Shown here in pieces: positions 15,272-21,891 of a stretch of DNA of 64,000 bases (positions are counted from its first letter, which is position 1; each line of letters starts with the position of its first letter). The notes under the pieces are model-generated. The model made no database searches. It saw only the letters and a program-made list of their open reading frames with translations, and was not told the origin of the DNA. The stretch comes from a bacterium (GTDB lineage Bacteria > Bdellovibrionota > Bdellovibrionia > Bdellovibrionales > Bdellovibrionaceae), in assembly GCA_019752925.1 (NCBI GenBank), contig JAIELP010000006.1:124001-188000 (forward strand), read 5' to 3'. The translations under genes and the position numbers were made by a program.

Positions 15272-16093
15272 ATGGCTGATTTAGGCACAGGCTTGGCTAT
15301 AATTGGGGCTGCAGTAGGCTCCAAAGAATTGATTCAGAAAATTCTTGGACCCACAGCTGATTACCTTGGAAATGGTTTGAAGGATCTGACTGAGAAGCGC
15401 TTGAATAATATTGGTCGAATTTTTTCAAAAGCAGAGAAGAAAATTGGCGAAAACATTAATAGTAAGGAATCTGTTCCTCCGCGTATTCTCAAGGAGATTT
15501 TGGAGGAGGGTTCGTTTGTAGACGATGAACTATCGGCGGAATACTTCGCTGGGATTCTCGCTTCTTCTAGGTCAGGCACAGATCGTGATGATCGAACAAT
15601 TTCTGCTCTTAAACAAATCGAGACTATGTCTACATATGAAATTAGATCCCACTACCTGTTTTATACATATGTGAGAAAGGCCTTTATGGGGGGGGAATAT
15701 CAAATATCAAAAGAAGCAGATAAATTTGAACTGTTTGTACCAATGAATACATATTTAGCGGGTATGGAAATTGCTGGTGCTGAGAATAGTAATTTAGTTC
15801 TTAGTCATTCAATCGTGGGATTAAATAATAGAAACCTTATTCAGAATTATAGTTATGGTTCAAAAGATTTTATTTCTAAAACGAATTATAAAGATGCCGA
15901 CACAAACGGCATTGTATTTACACCTACCCCACTCGGTGCGCAGCTATTCCTATTAGCAAATGGGGTTAAAGATAGGCATGAGAATGAATTAATAATTGAG
16001 TCTCTAAGTTTAACAGAAATACCTGGTGTAAAAATTGAGATAGGATTTCGGCCTACAAAAATAATTTCAGGGGACGTTTCGGGTTCGACTTAG
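15272..16093 (+). CDS. DUF4393 / Abi-alpha-like protein
   Basis: ATG 15272 is preferred (273 residues; GGAG upstream); a GTG at 15263 adds three residues. The N-terminus is a glycine- and alanine-rich amphipathic or membrane-prone stretch (GTGLAIIGAAVGSKELIQ). Then comes the conserved-looking pattern ILGPTADYLGNGLKDLTEKR, VPPRILKEILEEGSF and a basic/acidic core (LASSRSGTDRDDRTISAL). This fits DUF4393, a family that includes Abi-alpha abortive-infection proteins. The match is from memory. It is the only gene between att-like repeats 2 and 3; its stop lies 7 nt before repeat 3. Confidence 0.6.
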   Translation: MADLGTGLAIIGAAVGSKELIQKILGPTADYLGNGLKDLTEKRLNNIGRIFSKAEKKIGENINSKESVPPRILKEILEEGSFVDDELSAEYFAGILASSRSGTDRDDRTISALKQIETMSTYEIRSHYLFYTYVRKAFMGGEYQISKEADKFELFVPMNTYLAGMEIAGAENSNLVLSHSIVGLNNRNLIQNYSYGSKDFISKTNYKDADTNGIVFTPTPLGAQLFLLANGVKDRHENELIIESLSLTEIPGVKIEIGFRPTKIISGDVSGST

Positions 16094-16111
16094 CGAAGTT
16101 CGCCTCCACTA
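16080..16111 (+). repeat. tmRNA-tail-like repeat 3 (degenerate putative att site)
   Basis: CGCCTCCACTA (16101-16111) differs by one base from the CGCCTCCACCA core. Just upstream GGGTTCGACT (16081-16090) resembles a tRNA/tmRNA T-loop. It overlaps the end of the DUF4393-like gene and lacks the GGTGCCAGGTCC block of repeats 1 and 2. It marks the left end of the NUDIX module. Confidence 0.45.
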
Positions 16112-16121
16112 TTTACACTCG

Positions 16122-16156
16122 GATATCGGATATCATGATATCTCATGTCTGATATC
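16122..16156. repeat. Cluster of four GATATC hexamers, including a 14-bp palindrome
   Basis: GATATC occurs at 16122, 16129, 16137 and 16151. The second and third form the perfect palindrome GATATCATGATATC (16129-16142). The cluster sits at the start codon of the NUDIX gene (16145). It may be an operator overlapping the ribosome site or a protein-binding array at the element end. Confidence 0.5.
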
Positions 16157-16588
16157 AAAAGGAATCAGCGTTTGAAAACTCAGGTTGTTGCCGCAGTTAT
16201 TAGAAAAGAAAATAAATTCCTTCTAGGAAAACGAGCTTTGTCAAAGAAGTCAGCTCCGGGCTATTGGTGTCCTGTTTCAGGTAAGATTGAAAATGGCGAA
16301 ACTGAAGAGAGTGCGGTTATGCGAGAAGTATTTGAAGAGGTCGGATTAAACGTAAAACCTAAACTTAAATTGAACGTATTTGATACTCGCGATAAATCGG
16401 CCATAATTCATTGGTGGCTAGTAGATATTGTTGAGGGAGAGCCTACTCTTAAAAATGATGAACATTCTGAATTGGGCTGGTTTTTAATATCAGAAATGGA
16501 AAGTTTAAAAGATGTATTTTCTGAAGACATTGAGTTATATAAAACTTTAAGTTTGCAAATAAACGGGACGAAATGCGTTCTAACATAG
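16145..16588 (+). CDS. NUDIX hydrolase (MutT-like)
   Basis: This 147-residue protein has a textbook Nudix box: G46, E52, R60-E61, E64-E65 and G67 in GKIENGETEESAVMREVFEE. The N-terminal strand TQVVAAVIRKENKFLLGKR is typical of MutT/NTP pyrophosphohydrolases. Such enzymes clean damaged nucleotides or hydrolyse nucleoside-diphosphate derivatives; the substrate is not predictable. In a defence island it could also process nucleotide signals, but nothing shows that here. The GATATC cluster overlaps its start, suggesting direct regulation at that point. Confidence 0.88.
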   Translation: MSDIKRNQRLKTQVVAAVIRKENKFLLGKRALSKKSAPGYWCPVSGKIENGETEESAVMREVFEEVGLNVKPKLKLNVFDTRDKSAIIHWWLVDIVEGEPTLKNDEHSELGWFLISEMESLKDVFSEDIELYKTLSLQINGTKCVLT

Positions 16589-16677
16589 AAACACGGTGTC
16601 CACAATTACCGAACCTTGGAACAACTATGTCCTAATGTGGTTTTTCACTGAGGATGTCCTTTCAAAGGAATATTTAT

Positions 16678-18348
16678 ATGACAATGTTAAGAGATCACTA
16701 TAAAAAAATTGAGAAACTGAAGAATATCCAATTAGCAATTCAGTTTTTGTCGATGTCATCGTCAAGTGACAAAACATTCTCAAATTTAGTTAAGCTTAGA
16801 AGAGCTGTTAGTAAAATTAAAAATGAAATTAAATGTATAGTTTCTATCGATAGTAAAAATGAAAAAATTCTAAATCAAATAGATGATTTATTTCCTGATT
16901 TCTCGGGAGCAAAGATAGTTAGTCAGAGAGAAATTGTTGACATTTTCAAAAATGACAAACTTTGGGCCACATTGAACAAAGAGATTAATAAAGCCAGAGA
17001 TCAAATTAAGAAATCCCCATCTAATTCTGAGAAAACCTTTGAATACTTTAAAAGTTACGGACCGAAATCCGACTATCACGACGGACTTCTACTTTTGGAT
17101 TCGTCCATTGATCGAAACTACATCGTAGAAACACACAAGCACTGGCGACGGGAGTTGCGGTATCATAGAAATGAGGGGCATAATGTTCGGTGGAACGATT
17201 ACATTTTTTGGACGTCACGTGATTTCCAAGATCTAGAAGATTCAATCAGCTACTATAAGTTTTATGAATTGTTTCCGTTAAATGAGTTTAAGGCTACCTT
17301 CGATCAAGTTGAAAATAATGTCGCAAGACAACTTCTTGAAGGGTTCGACGGCAAGAACAAGCCTGAAAGCGGTTATACTTCAAAGAATGGCTTGACTGGG
17401 TTCTTATGGAACTTTTGGGTTATTTCTAGATCACAACTAATTTGCCAAAGGCTGCACGATATAGTTCAGTTATCAATTCGAAGCATTCTCAACGACCAAC
17501 ATAAAAATGGTTACTGGTTCTATCACGATTCAAAATTGAATGAAGTTCCATCAGTAGCTATGACTGCTTTTGCTTCAAATATTATTCTTAAATTGGGAGC
17601 CTCACCGGAAATGCGAAAAGCTGGCATCAAAGCGGCAAGATGGTTGAAGGAAAAGCAGTGTAAAAACGGTGCATGGAAGCGAACTAACTTCGGATCTAAA
17701 AAATTGACTAACGAAGACTCTACTTTAATTACTATAGTAGCGGCAGAAGCGCTTGAGAGATCAGGTGTTAGGCCAAACTCTAAGAGTATCAGGTTAGCTA
17801 AAAAGTTTATTAGCTCCACTCAAGAACCAATGGGTACGTGGCACGAGAGAGCTTTTTTAAATAATACGTATTTGCAAACGGCTTTTGTTACTGAGTATCT
17901 GTTAAAATCTGGTTCTTTCCCAACCGAAATAAACGAGCTGCAAGCTTTAGCCAGGGACTATATTTTTAGAGCTGTTGGATTAATACATGACGAAGATTCG
18001 CAAGCTTGTAGAACTGCAATCATGCTTTCGTTCGAAAGCCTCGAAATGTTTTTTTACTCGGTACTTAATCATTGTTCGGGACCAACTTCTTTCACAAAGC
18101 CTAATGGGTTTACAATAGGTTTGGACAGCGCATCTTCTAAAATTTTTTCCGAGTTGAGCATCAAAGGAATTACCGTTACGGCACATCCAAGACATGGTGA
18201 AATTCCCCAATTGAAAATCTTAAGAAATGAAATTGTCCATCGAGGCGGAAAAGTAGACAAAAAGGATGCCCTCGATAAAGTAAATTTGGTATTCTCTTTG
18301 ATTAGTTATTATTCTAAGTTAACTTTTGGTTATGATTTAACGAAGTAA
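16678..18348 (+). CDS. Toroid-repeat (prenyltransferase/squalene-cyclase-like) protein with C-terminal HEPN-like motif
   Basis: ATG 16678 is chosen (556 residues) because AAAGGA lies 8 nt upstream; the earlier ATG at 16654 has no clear site. Residues about 230-430 carry alpha-alpha toroid repeats: HKNGYWFYHDS, CKNGAWKRTNFG and EPMGTWHERAF, each followed by a helix. This is the pattern of terpene-cyclase/prenyltransferase repeats, here probably a binding scaffold since no DxDD catalytic motif is evident. The C-terminus has LRNEIVHRGGK, an Rx4H motif (R516, H521) typical of HEPN ribonucleases. I infer a sensor-effector toxin; the combination is unusual. Confidence 0.6.
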   Translation: MTMLRDHYKKIEKLKNIQLAIQFLSMSSSSDKTFSNLVKLRRAVSKIKNEIKCIVSIDSKNEKILNQIDDLFPDFSGAKIVSQREIVDIFKNDKLWATLNKEINKARDQIKKSPSNSEKTFEYFKSYGPKSDYHDGLLLLDSSIDRNYIVETHKHWRRELRYHRNEGHNVRWNDYIFWTSRDFQDLEDSISYYKFYELFPLNEFKATFDQVENNVARQLLEGFDGKNKPESGYTSKNGLTGFLWNFWVISRSQLICQRLHDIVQLSIRSILNDQHKNGYWFYHDSKLNEVPSVAMTAFASNIILKLGASPEMRKAGIKAARWLKEKQCKNGAWKRTNFGSKKLTNEDSTLITIVAAEALERSGVRPNSKSIRLAKKFISSTQEPMGTWHERAFLNNTYLQTAFVTEYLLKSGSFPTEINELQALARDYIFRAVGLIHDEDSQACRTAIMLSFESLEMFFYSVLNHCSGPTSFTKPNGFTIGLDSASSKIFSELSIKGITVTAHPRHGEIPQLKILRNEIVHRGGKVDKKDALDKVNLVFSLISYYSKLTFGYDLTK

Positions 18349-18432
18349 GCGCTACTTCTTTTTTGGTTCATTTTGTCGGCTCAGAATTCGATATATTGCA
18401 GCCCCGAGGTTTGAGCGGCTATTTTTATCTTA

Positions 18433-18456
18433 TTCAGGGACTTGAGAAACCCTGAA
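18433..18456. other. Hairpin in the gap before the 260-aa unknown gene
   Basis: TTCAGGG (18433-18439) and CCCTGAA (18450-18456) form a perfect 7-bp stem with a 10-nt loop. No T-run follows, so it is more likely a leader hairpin or operator than a terminator. Confidence 0.3.
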
Positions 18457-18500
18457 AAGTGGTTTTATATGAGTAGTTACAGTCTTATGAAAGGATAAAT

Positions 18501-19283
18501 ATGAGCGCAATCGGAAGCAAATTTGTTATGGTTAACATGGAAGAATTCGTTAAGAATAATTACGAAGATGCTACCGACCACTTGAGCGCTTTAAGGGACG
18601 CAAAGTATTGGTCACATTTTGTAGCATTATCTGAATTTTATCGAGATTTAGTGAGTGGGCTGGAACCAGACTACGTTACCGATGATTTAAAAAAAATATC
18701 TCTTCATTACTTGAATGGGAACATGGTCAATTTTGTGAAAGGTGTTTCAATGGTTTTGTCGGGACACCCAATCGACAGCAACATGTTCATCCGTCGAACA
18801 GTAGAATCAATTAGATATTTGACTTTCCTGAGGGCAAATCCAGAAGCAGTTCAGCTGTGGACTAAGCGAGATTTTAAATTGTTTGAGAAAAAGTATAGGG
18901 ATTGGTTTAGAAAAAAGGAAAATCAAGAGTTAGTTGATTTAGAAATTCCTAGAAGTAATTATCACTTTAATGTTGCTTCGTCATATGGCCCACACTCCAA
19001 TATAGAGCTATTTTCAAGCCAGCATGACATTGTAGTTAAAGACGAACAAATGTATTTTACCGCTCATTTTCGTGATCCAGATCCAACCGAAATAAGTTTC
19101 TTAGTTACTTATTTTTGGCATCTTGAAACTCATTTTAAAATTCTCAACTGGTGGATTTATAAGTCAGGCTGGGTTACACTGCTTAGTCCGGAACAAACTT
19201 CCTATTGGAGCGACTGCAGAAAAGCATTTGAACGTCATAGGACTGATATTAAAAATAAATTGAAGGCACCAATATTAGATTAA
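18501..19283 (+). CDS. Unknown 260-aa helical cytoplasmic protein
   Basis: The start ATG at 18501 follows AAAGGA (18490). The protein is not recognised. It appears mostly helical: YLNGNMVNFVKGVSMVLSG followed by FIRRTVESIRYLTFLR recalls the long amphipathic helices of HEPN-like or DUF5677-like proteins, but no Rx4-6H motif is evident. The C-terminal half is aromatic-rich (YFWHLETHFKILNWWIYKSGW). There is no TM or signal peptide. It lies between the toroid-HEPN gene and a possible UDG-fold gene, within the last module of the island, so a defence role is plausible but unproven. Confidence 0.6.
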   Translation: MSAIGSKFVMVNMEEFVKNNYEDATDHLSALRDAKYWSHFVALSEFYRDLVSGLEPDYVTDDLKKISLHYLNGNMVNFVKGVSMVLSGHPIDSNMFIRRTVESIRYLTFLRANPEAVQLWTKRDFKLFEKKYRDWFRKKENQELVDLEIPRSNYHFNVASSYGPHSNIELFSSQHDIVVKDEQMYFTAHFRDPDPTEISFLVTYFWHLETHFKILNWWIYKSGWVTLLSPEQTSYWSDCRKAFERHRTDIKNKLKAPILD

Positions 19284-19320
19284 TATTTCGTAGTCAGCGG
19301 TTTAGTGTTATAAGAGAACC

Positions 19321-19890
19321 ATGGTTGTATCAGAGGATAAGTTAAAAGTTCATCTCCCGAAGAAGTCTAAACCTAATGTAATTTTTATGGGAACTATGTG
19401 TTCAGGGATTATTCGTCATGTTGATGGAGTTCCCCCTAAACAAGCTGAGCCACACTTTTATTATCATTCAGATAAAAATATGCTCTGGGAAATCCTTCAA
19501 TATATTTATGAACCCAGTAAGCCCAGGATTTTAAATCATCAAGAAAAACTGGATTTTACAGAAACGCACTCAATTGCTTTGATTAATATAATAGAAAAAA
19601 TTGAAGTATCTCCTGAGCACAAAAGAGATTCAAGTGACGAGTATATATCTAAGGCGTCAACAATTAGCTGCCGTAAAATCGATGATTCCTTTAAAGAAAT
19701 ATTGAGAACTACACCTATCTATTTTACTTGTTTAGGTGGCAGTCATATTGATGCCTTTATAGATATGTTTTCTAAGCAGAATACACTCGATTTCGATTTA
19801 CGAAGAAAAATTGATTTTTTAGCCTCTCCCACTGTGTATAGCGCAGTAGTTACCAGCGAAAAATGGTTGAAAGTAATGCGCTCAAAGTAA
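19321..19890 (+). CDS. Unknown protein, possibly of the uracil-DNA-glycosylase fold
   Basis: This is a 189-residue protein. VIFMGTMCSGIIRH (about 20-33) followed by HFYYHSDKNMLWEILQYI (about 46-63) recalls the motif-1 region and the YY-NxxW signature of Mug/UDG-superfamily enzymes. YFTCLGGSHIDAFIDMF near residue 140 could be the C-terminal strand and helix. If right, it would bind or remove a modified base; UDG-fold proteins also act as nucleotide sensors. The call is tentative. Start ATG 19321; GAGAACC upstream is a weak ribosome site. It is the last gene before repeat 4. Confidence 0.5.
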   Translation: MVVSEDKLKVHLPKKSKPNVIFMGTMCSGIIRHVDGVPPKQAEPHFYYHSDKNMLWEILQYIYEPSKPRILNHQEKLDFTETHSIALINIIEKIEVSPEHKRDSSDEYISKASTISCRKIDDSFKEILRTTPIYFTCLGGSHIDAFIDMFSKQNTLDFDLRRKIDFLASPTVYSAVVTSEKWLKVMRSK

Positions 19891-19952
19891 AAGTCCGGAA
19901 GCTGCATTAATTCGTTTTAAAACTCATTTAGTCAGAGTTGCTATAATAATTA

Positions 19953-19979
19953 AAGGCAAAGTGTGTCTGCTATTGCCTT
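19953..19979. other. Hairpin downstream of the last island gene
   Basis: AAGGCAA (19953-19959) and TTGCCTT (19973-19979) form a 7-bp stem around a 13-nt loop. It follows the 189-aa gene by about 60 nt. It may help end transcription, although the T-run is poor. Confidence 0.3.
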
Positions 19980-20025
19980 AATAAGCATAAAATTTATAAT
20001 GTAGGTGAAGTAGGTTTCGGCAACA

Positions 20026-20044
20026 GCCGCCTCCACCATTTTTT
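20026..20044 (+). repeat. tmRNA-tail-like repeat 4 (putative right end of the island)
   Basis: GCCGCCTCCACCATTTTTT is identical to repeat 1 over 18 bases. Beyond it the gene content changes from defence cargo to ordinary chromosomal genes, so I take it as the distal att site of the whole stack. Confidence 0.65.
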
Positions 20045-20073
20045 AAGTTCCGTTCTATCAGTTGTTGTCGCAA

Positions 20074-20712
20074 TTAGACAGACCGAGCGTTTTTCGAAAT
20101 ACTTTTAAAGTACAATTTCAAAGAAGCATACAAAGCCGAAAAAATCTTCGGATCATCAAGCCCCTTAAGCATTCCATAAAAGCCTTCGTGTGCCATCACC
20201 ACAAAGTGGGCCACTTGCTTTGTATTTACATCAGGCTTTAAATATCCTGACTTTTTAGCGCGCTTGAGATGTAGATCCATTTCATCAATCCAGAGATTTA
20301 AAGCAATCTGCAGACGTATGTGAAATTCTTTATCTACAGGCGACATTTCTTGAACCAAGTTATTCAACGGGCAGCCCAGCTTTAAATATTTTGGATCAGC
20401 TTCGCCTATTAAAGTTTTCATTTGAGCTAATATTCCATCTAAAGGATTTTCGTAAGACTCTAATGGTTTGATCCAACGTTCTATGATCATAGGTTTAATA
20501 ACTTCGTCGACCAAGGCGTATCCCATATCGAGCTTGGTCGGAAATTGATGATAAAAAGCGCCTTTAGTAAGGTTTGTTTTGGCAACGATGTCATCAATGC
20601 TTACGCCCTGAAAGCCCTTAGTAAAGACCTCCATAAAAGCGACTTCGAGAATTTCTTTTCTTGATTTTTCGAGGTTGCGGGATTTTTTAGGGCTTTGTGG
20701 TTTTGTTTTCAC
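20074..20712 (-). CDS. TetR/AcrR family transcriptional repressor
   Basis: This is a 212-residue protein. The N-terminal HTH is clear: REILEVAFMEVFTKGFQGVS followed by DDIVAKTNLTKGAFYHQFPTK (about residues 18-60), the classic TetR signature ending in YxxF-K. The C-terminal ligand domain is of unknown specificity. It is divergent from a SRPBCC-DUF1428 gene pair, and the 114-nt gap holds a perfect 18-bp palindrome over a promoter. It probably represses that pair and itself. It is the first backbone gene after the island. Confidence 0.9.
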   Translation of the reverse strand: MKTKPQSPKKSRNLEKSRKEILEVAFMEVFTKGFQGVSIDDIVAKTNLTKGAFYHQFPTKLDMGYALVDEVIKPMIIERWIKPLESYENPLDGILAQMKTLIGEADPKYLKLGCPLNNLVQEMSPVDKEFHIRLQIALNLWIDEMDLHLKRAKKSGYLKPDVNTKQVAHFVVMAHEGFYGMLKGLDDPKIFSALYASLKLYFKSISKNARSV

Positions 20713-20740
20713 TACTAAAGTATATCAAAAATGCATAAAC

Positions 20741-20769
20741 TTGACAACATACTAATTAGTATGTAATGC
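20741..20769 (+). promoter_or_regulatory. Promoter with palindromic operator for the TetR regulator
   Basis: TTGACA (20741-20746) is a perfect -35. After 17 nt, TAATGC (20764-20769) can serve as -10. The spacer is the perfect palindrome ACATACTAATTAGTATGT (20747-20764). A bound TetR dimer would block RNA polymerase directed at the SRPBCC gene. Confidence 0.7.
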
Positions 20770-20826
20770 TGCTTTTACATGTTTTGAATTCGTTTAAGTA
20801 AAAACACTATTTTTAAAGGAGTATTT

Positions 20827-21363
20827 GTGATTAAAAAAATATTGGCCGGATTAGGCCTTATATTGGGAGTTTTTGTTGTAATTGCAGCCTTGAGGCCGGC
20901 TGAATATCTTATTAAGAGAGATATCGTAATCAACGCAAAGCCTGAGGCTATTTTTCCGTTTCTAGTGAGTACTAAAAATGCTGACACGTGGATGCCGTGG
21001 AAAGAGCAAGATCCACAAGTTCAAATTACTTACTCAGGCCCAGAAGAAGGCATTGGTTCAATTTCTAGCTGGGACAGCCCAGGACAAATGGGAACTGGAA
21101 AAGCTGAAATTGTTGGTGTGGTTGCAAATGAGTCGGTAAAAACTAAAATTACATACACAAAACCAATGGAAATGAATCAAGACTCAGAGTTTATACTGAC
21201 GCCTCAGGGTGACAGCACGCAAATGACTTGGACCGTAACGGGTAATCAGCCGTTTATTGCCAGACTGATATGTACGTTGATGTTTATGAATATGGATAAA
21301 TATGTTGGTGGAATGTTCGAAAATGGTCTTAACAAACTTAAATTAAATGTTGAGGGAAAATAA
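20827..21363 (+). CDS. Membrane-anchored SRPBCC (polyketide cyclase-like) protein
   Basis: It starts at GTG 20827 with AAAGGAG 6 nt upstream. Of 178 residues, the first 20 form a TM anchor (ILAGLGLILGVFVVIAAL). The rest is a START/SRPBCC fold: IVINAKPEAIFPFLVSTKNADTW is the usual opening strand and helix, and SEFILTPQGDSTQMTWTV the later strands. Such domains bind hydrophobic ligands. With the next gene (DUF1428, 1 nt after the stop) it forms an operon opposite a TetR repressor, a common pairing for ligand-induced genes. Confidence 0.8.
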   Translation: MIKKILAGLGLILGVFVVIAALRPAEYLIKRDIVINAKPEAIFPFLVSTKNADTWMPWKEQDPQVQITYSGPEEGIGSISSWDSPGQMGTGKAEIVGVVANESVKTKITYTKPMEMNQDSEFILTPQGDSTQMTWTVTGNQPFIARLICTLMFMNMDKYVGGMFENGLNKLKLNVEGK

Positions 21364-21364
21364 A

Positions 21365-21727
21365 ATGGCTAAGTATGTAGATGGATTTGTAGTTCCGTTA
21401 CCTAAGAAAAAAATGAACGCCTATTTAAAGATGGCAAAATTAGGCCGTAAGATTTGGATGGAGCATGGCGCACTTGAATATCATGAGTGTGTTGCCGACG
21501 ATGTTAAAAAGGGTAAATGGACCTCGTTCCCGAGAAGTGTAAAATTAAAACCAACAGAAGTTGTTTTCTTTTCTTGGATCACTTACAAATCTAGAAAGCA
21601 CCGAGACCAAGTTTTGAAAAAAGTTATGACGGATTCACGCCTTAATAGCTTTATGAAGGATATGCCTTTTGACGGAAAGCGTATGATTTTTGGCGGATTT
21701 AAAACTATGGTTTCATCGAAAAAATAA
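21365..21727 (+). CDS. DUF1428 family protein
   Basis: ATG 21365 lies directly after the stop of the SRPBCC gene; GAGGGAAA inside that gene's end serves as ribosome site. The 120-residue product opens with MAKYVDGFVVPLPKKKMNAY and has MEHGALEYHECVADD and DMPFDGKRMIFGGFK, all typical of DUF1428 (ferredoxin-like, dimeric alpha/beta barrel fold). The molecular function of the family is unknown. SRPBCC, DUF1428 and TetR are often neighbours in proteobacteria. Confidence 0.88.
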   Translation: MAKYVDGFVVPLPKKKMNAYLKMAKLGRKIWMEHGALEYHECVADDVKKGKWTSFPRSVKLKPTEVVFFSWITYKSRKHRDQVLKKVMTDSRLNSFMKDMPFDGKRMIFGGFKTMVSSKK

Positions 21728-21891
21728 TGAAAAATGAATTTTGGCTTTACAATGAATGAGCGGCACCAAGCACCTCATATGGTGAGTCTGTTTATTAACT
21801 ATTCGACATGAGTTAACATTTAGGAACTAGGGGTTTAAGCCCTTAGTCCTGCTTCCTCATATTTTACTCTAAAAATGCCGATAAAATCAGA

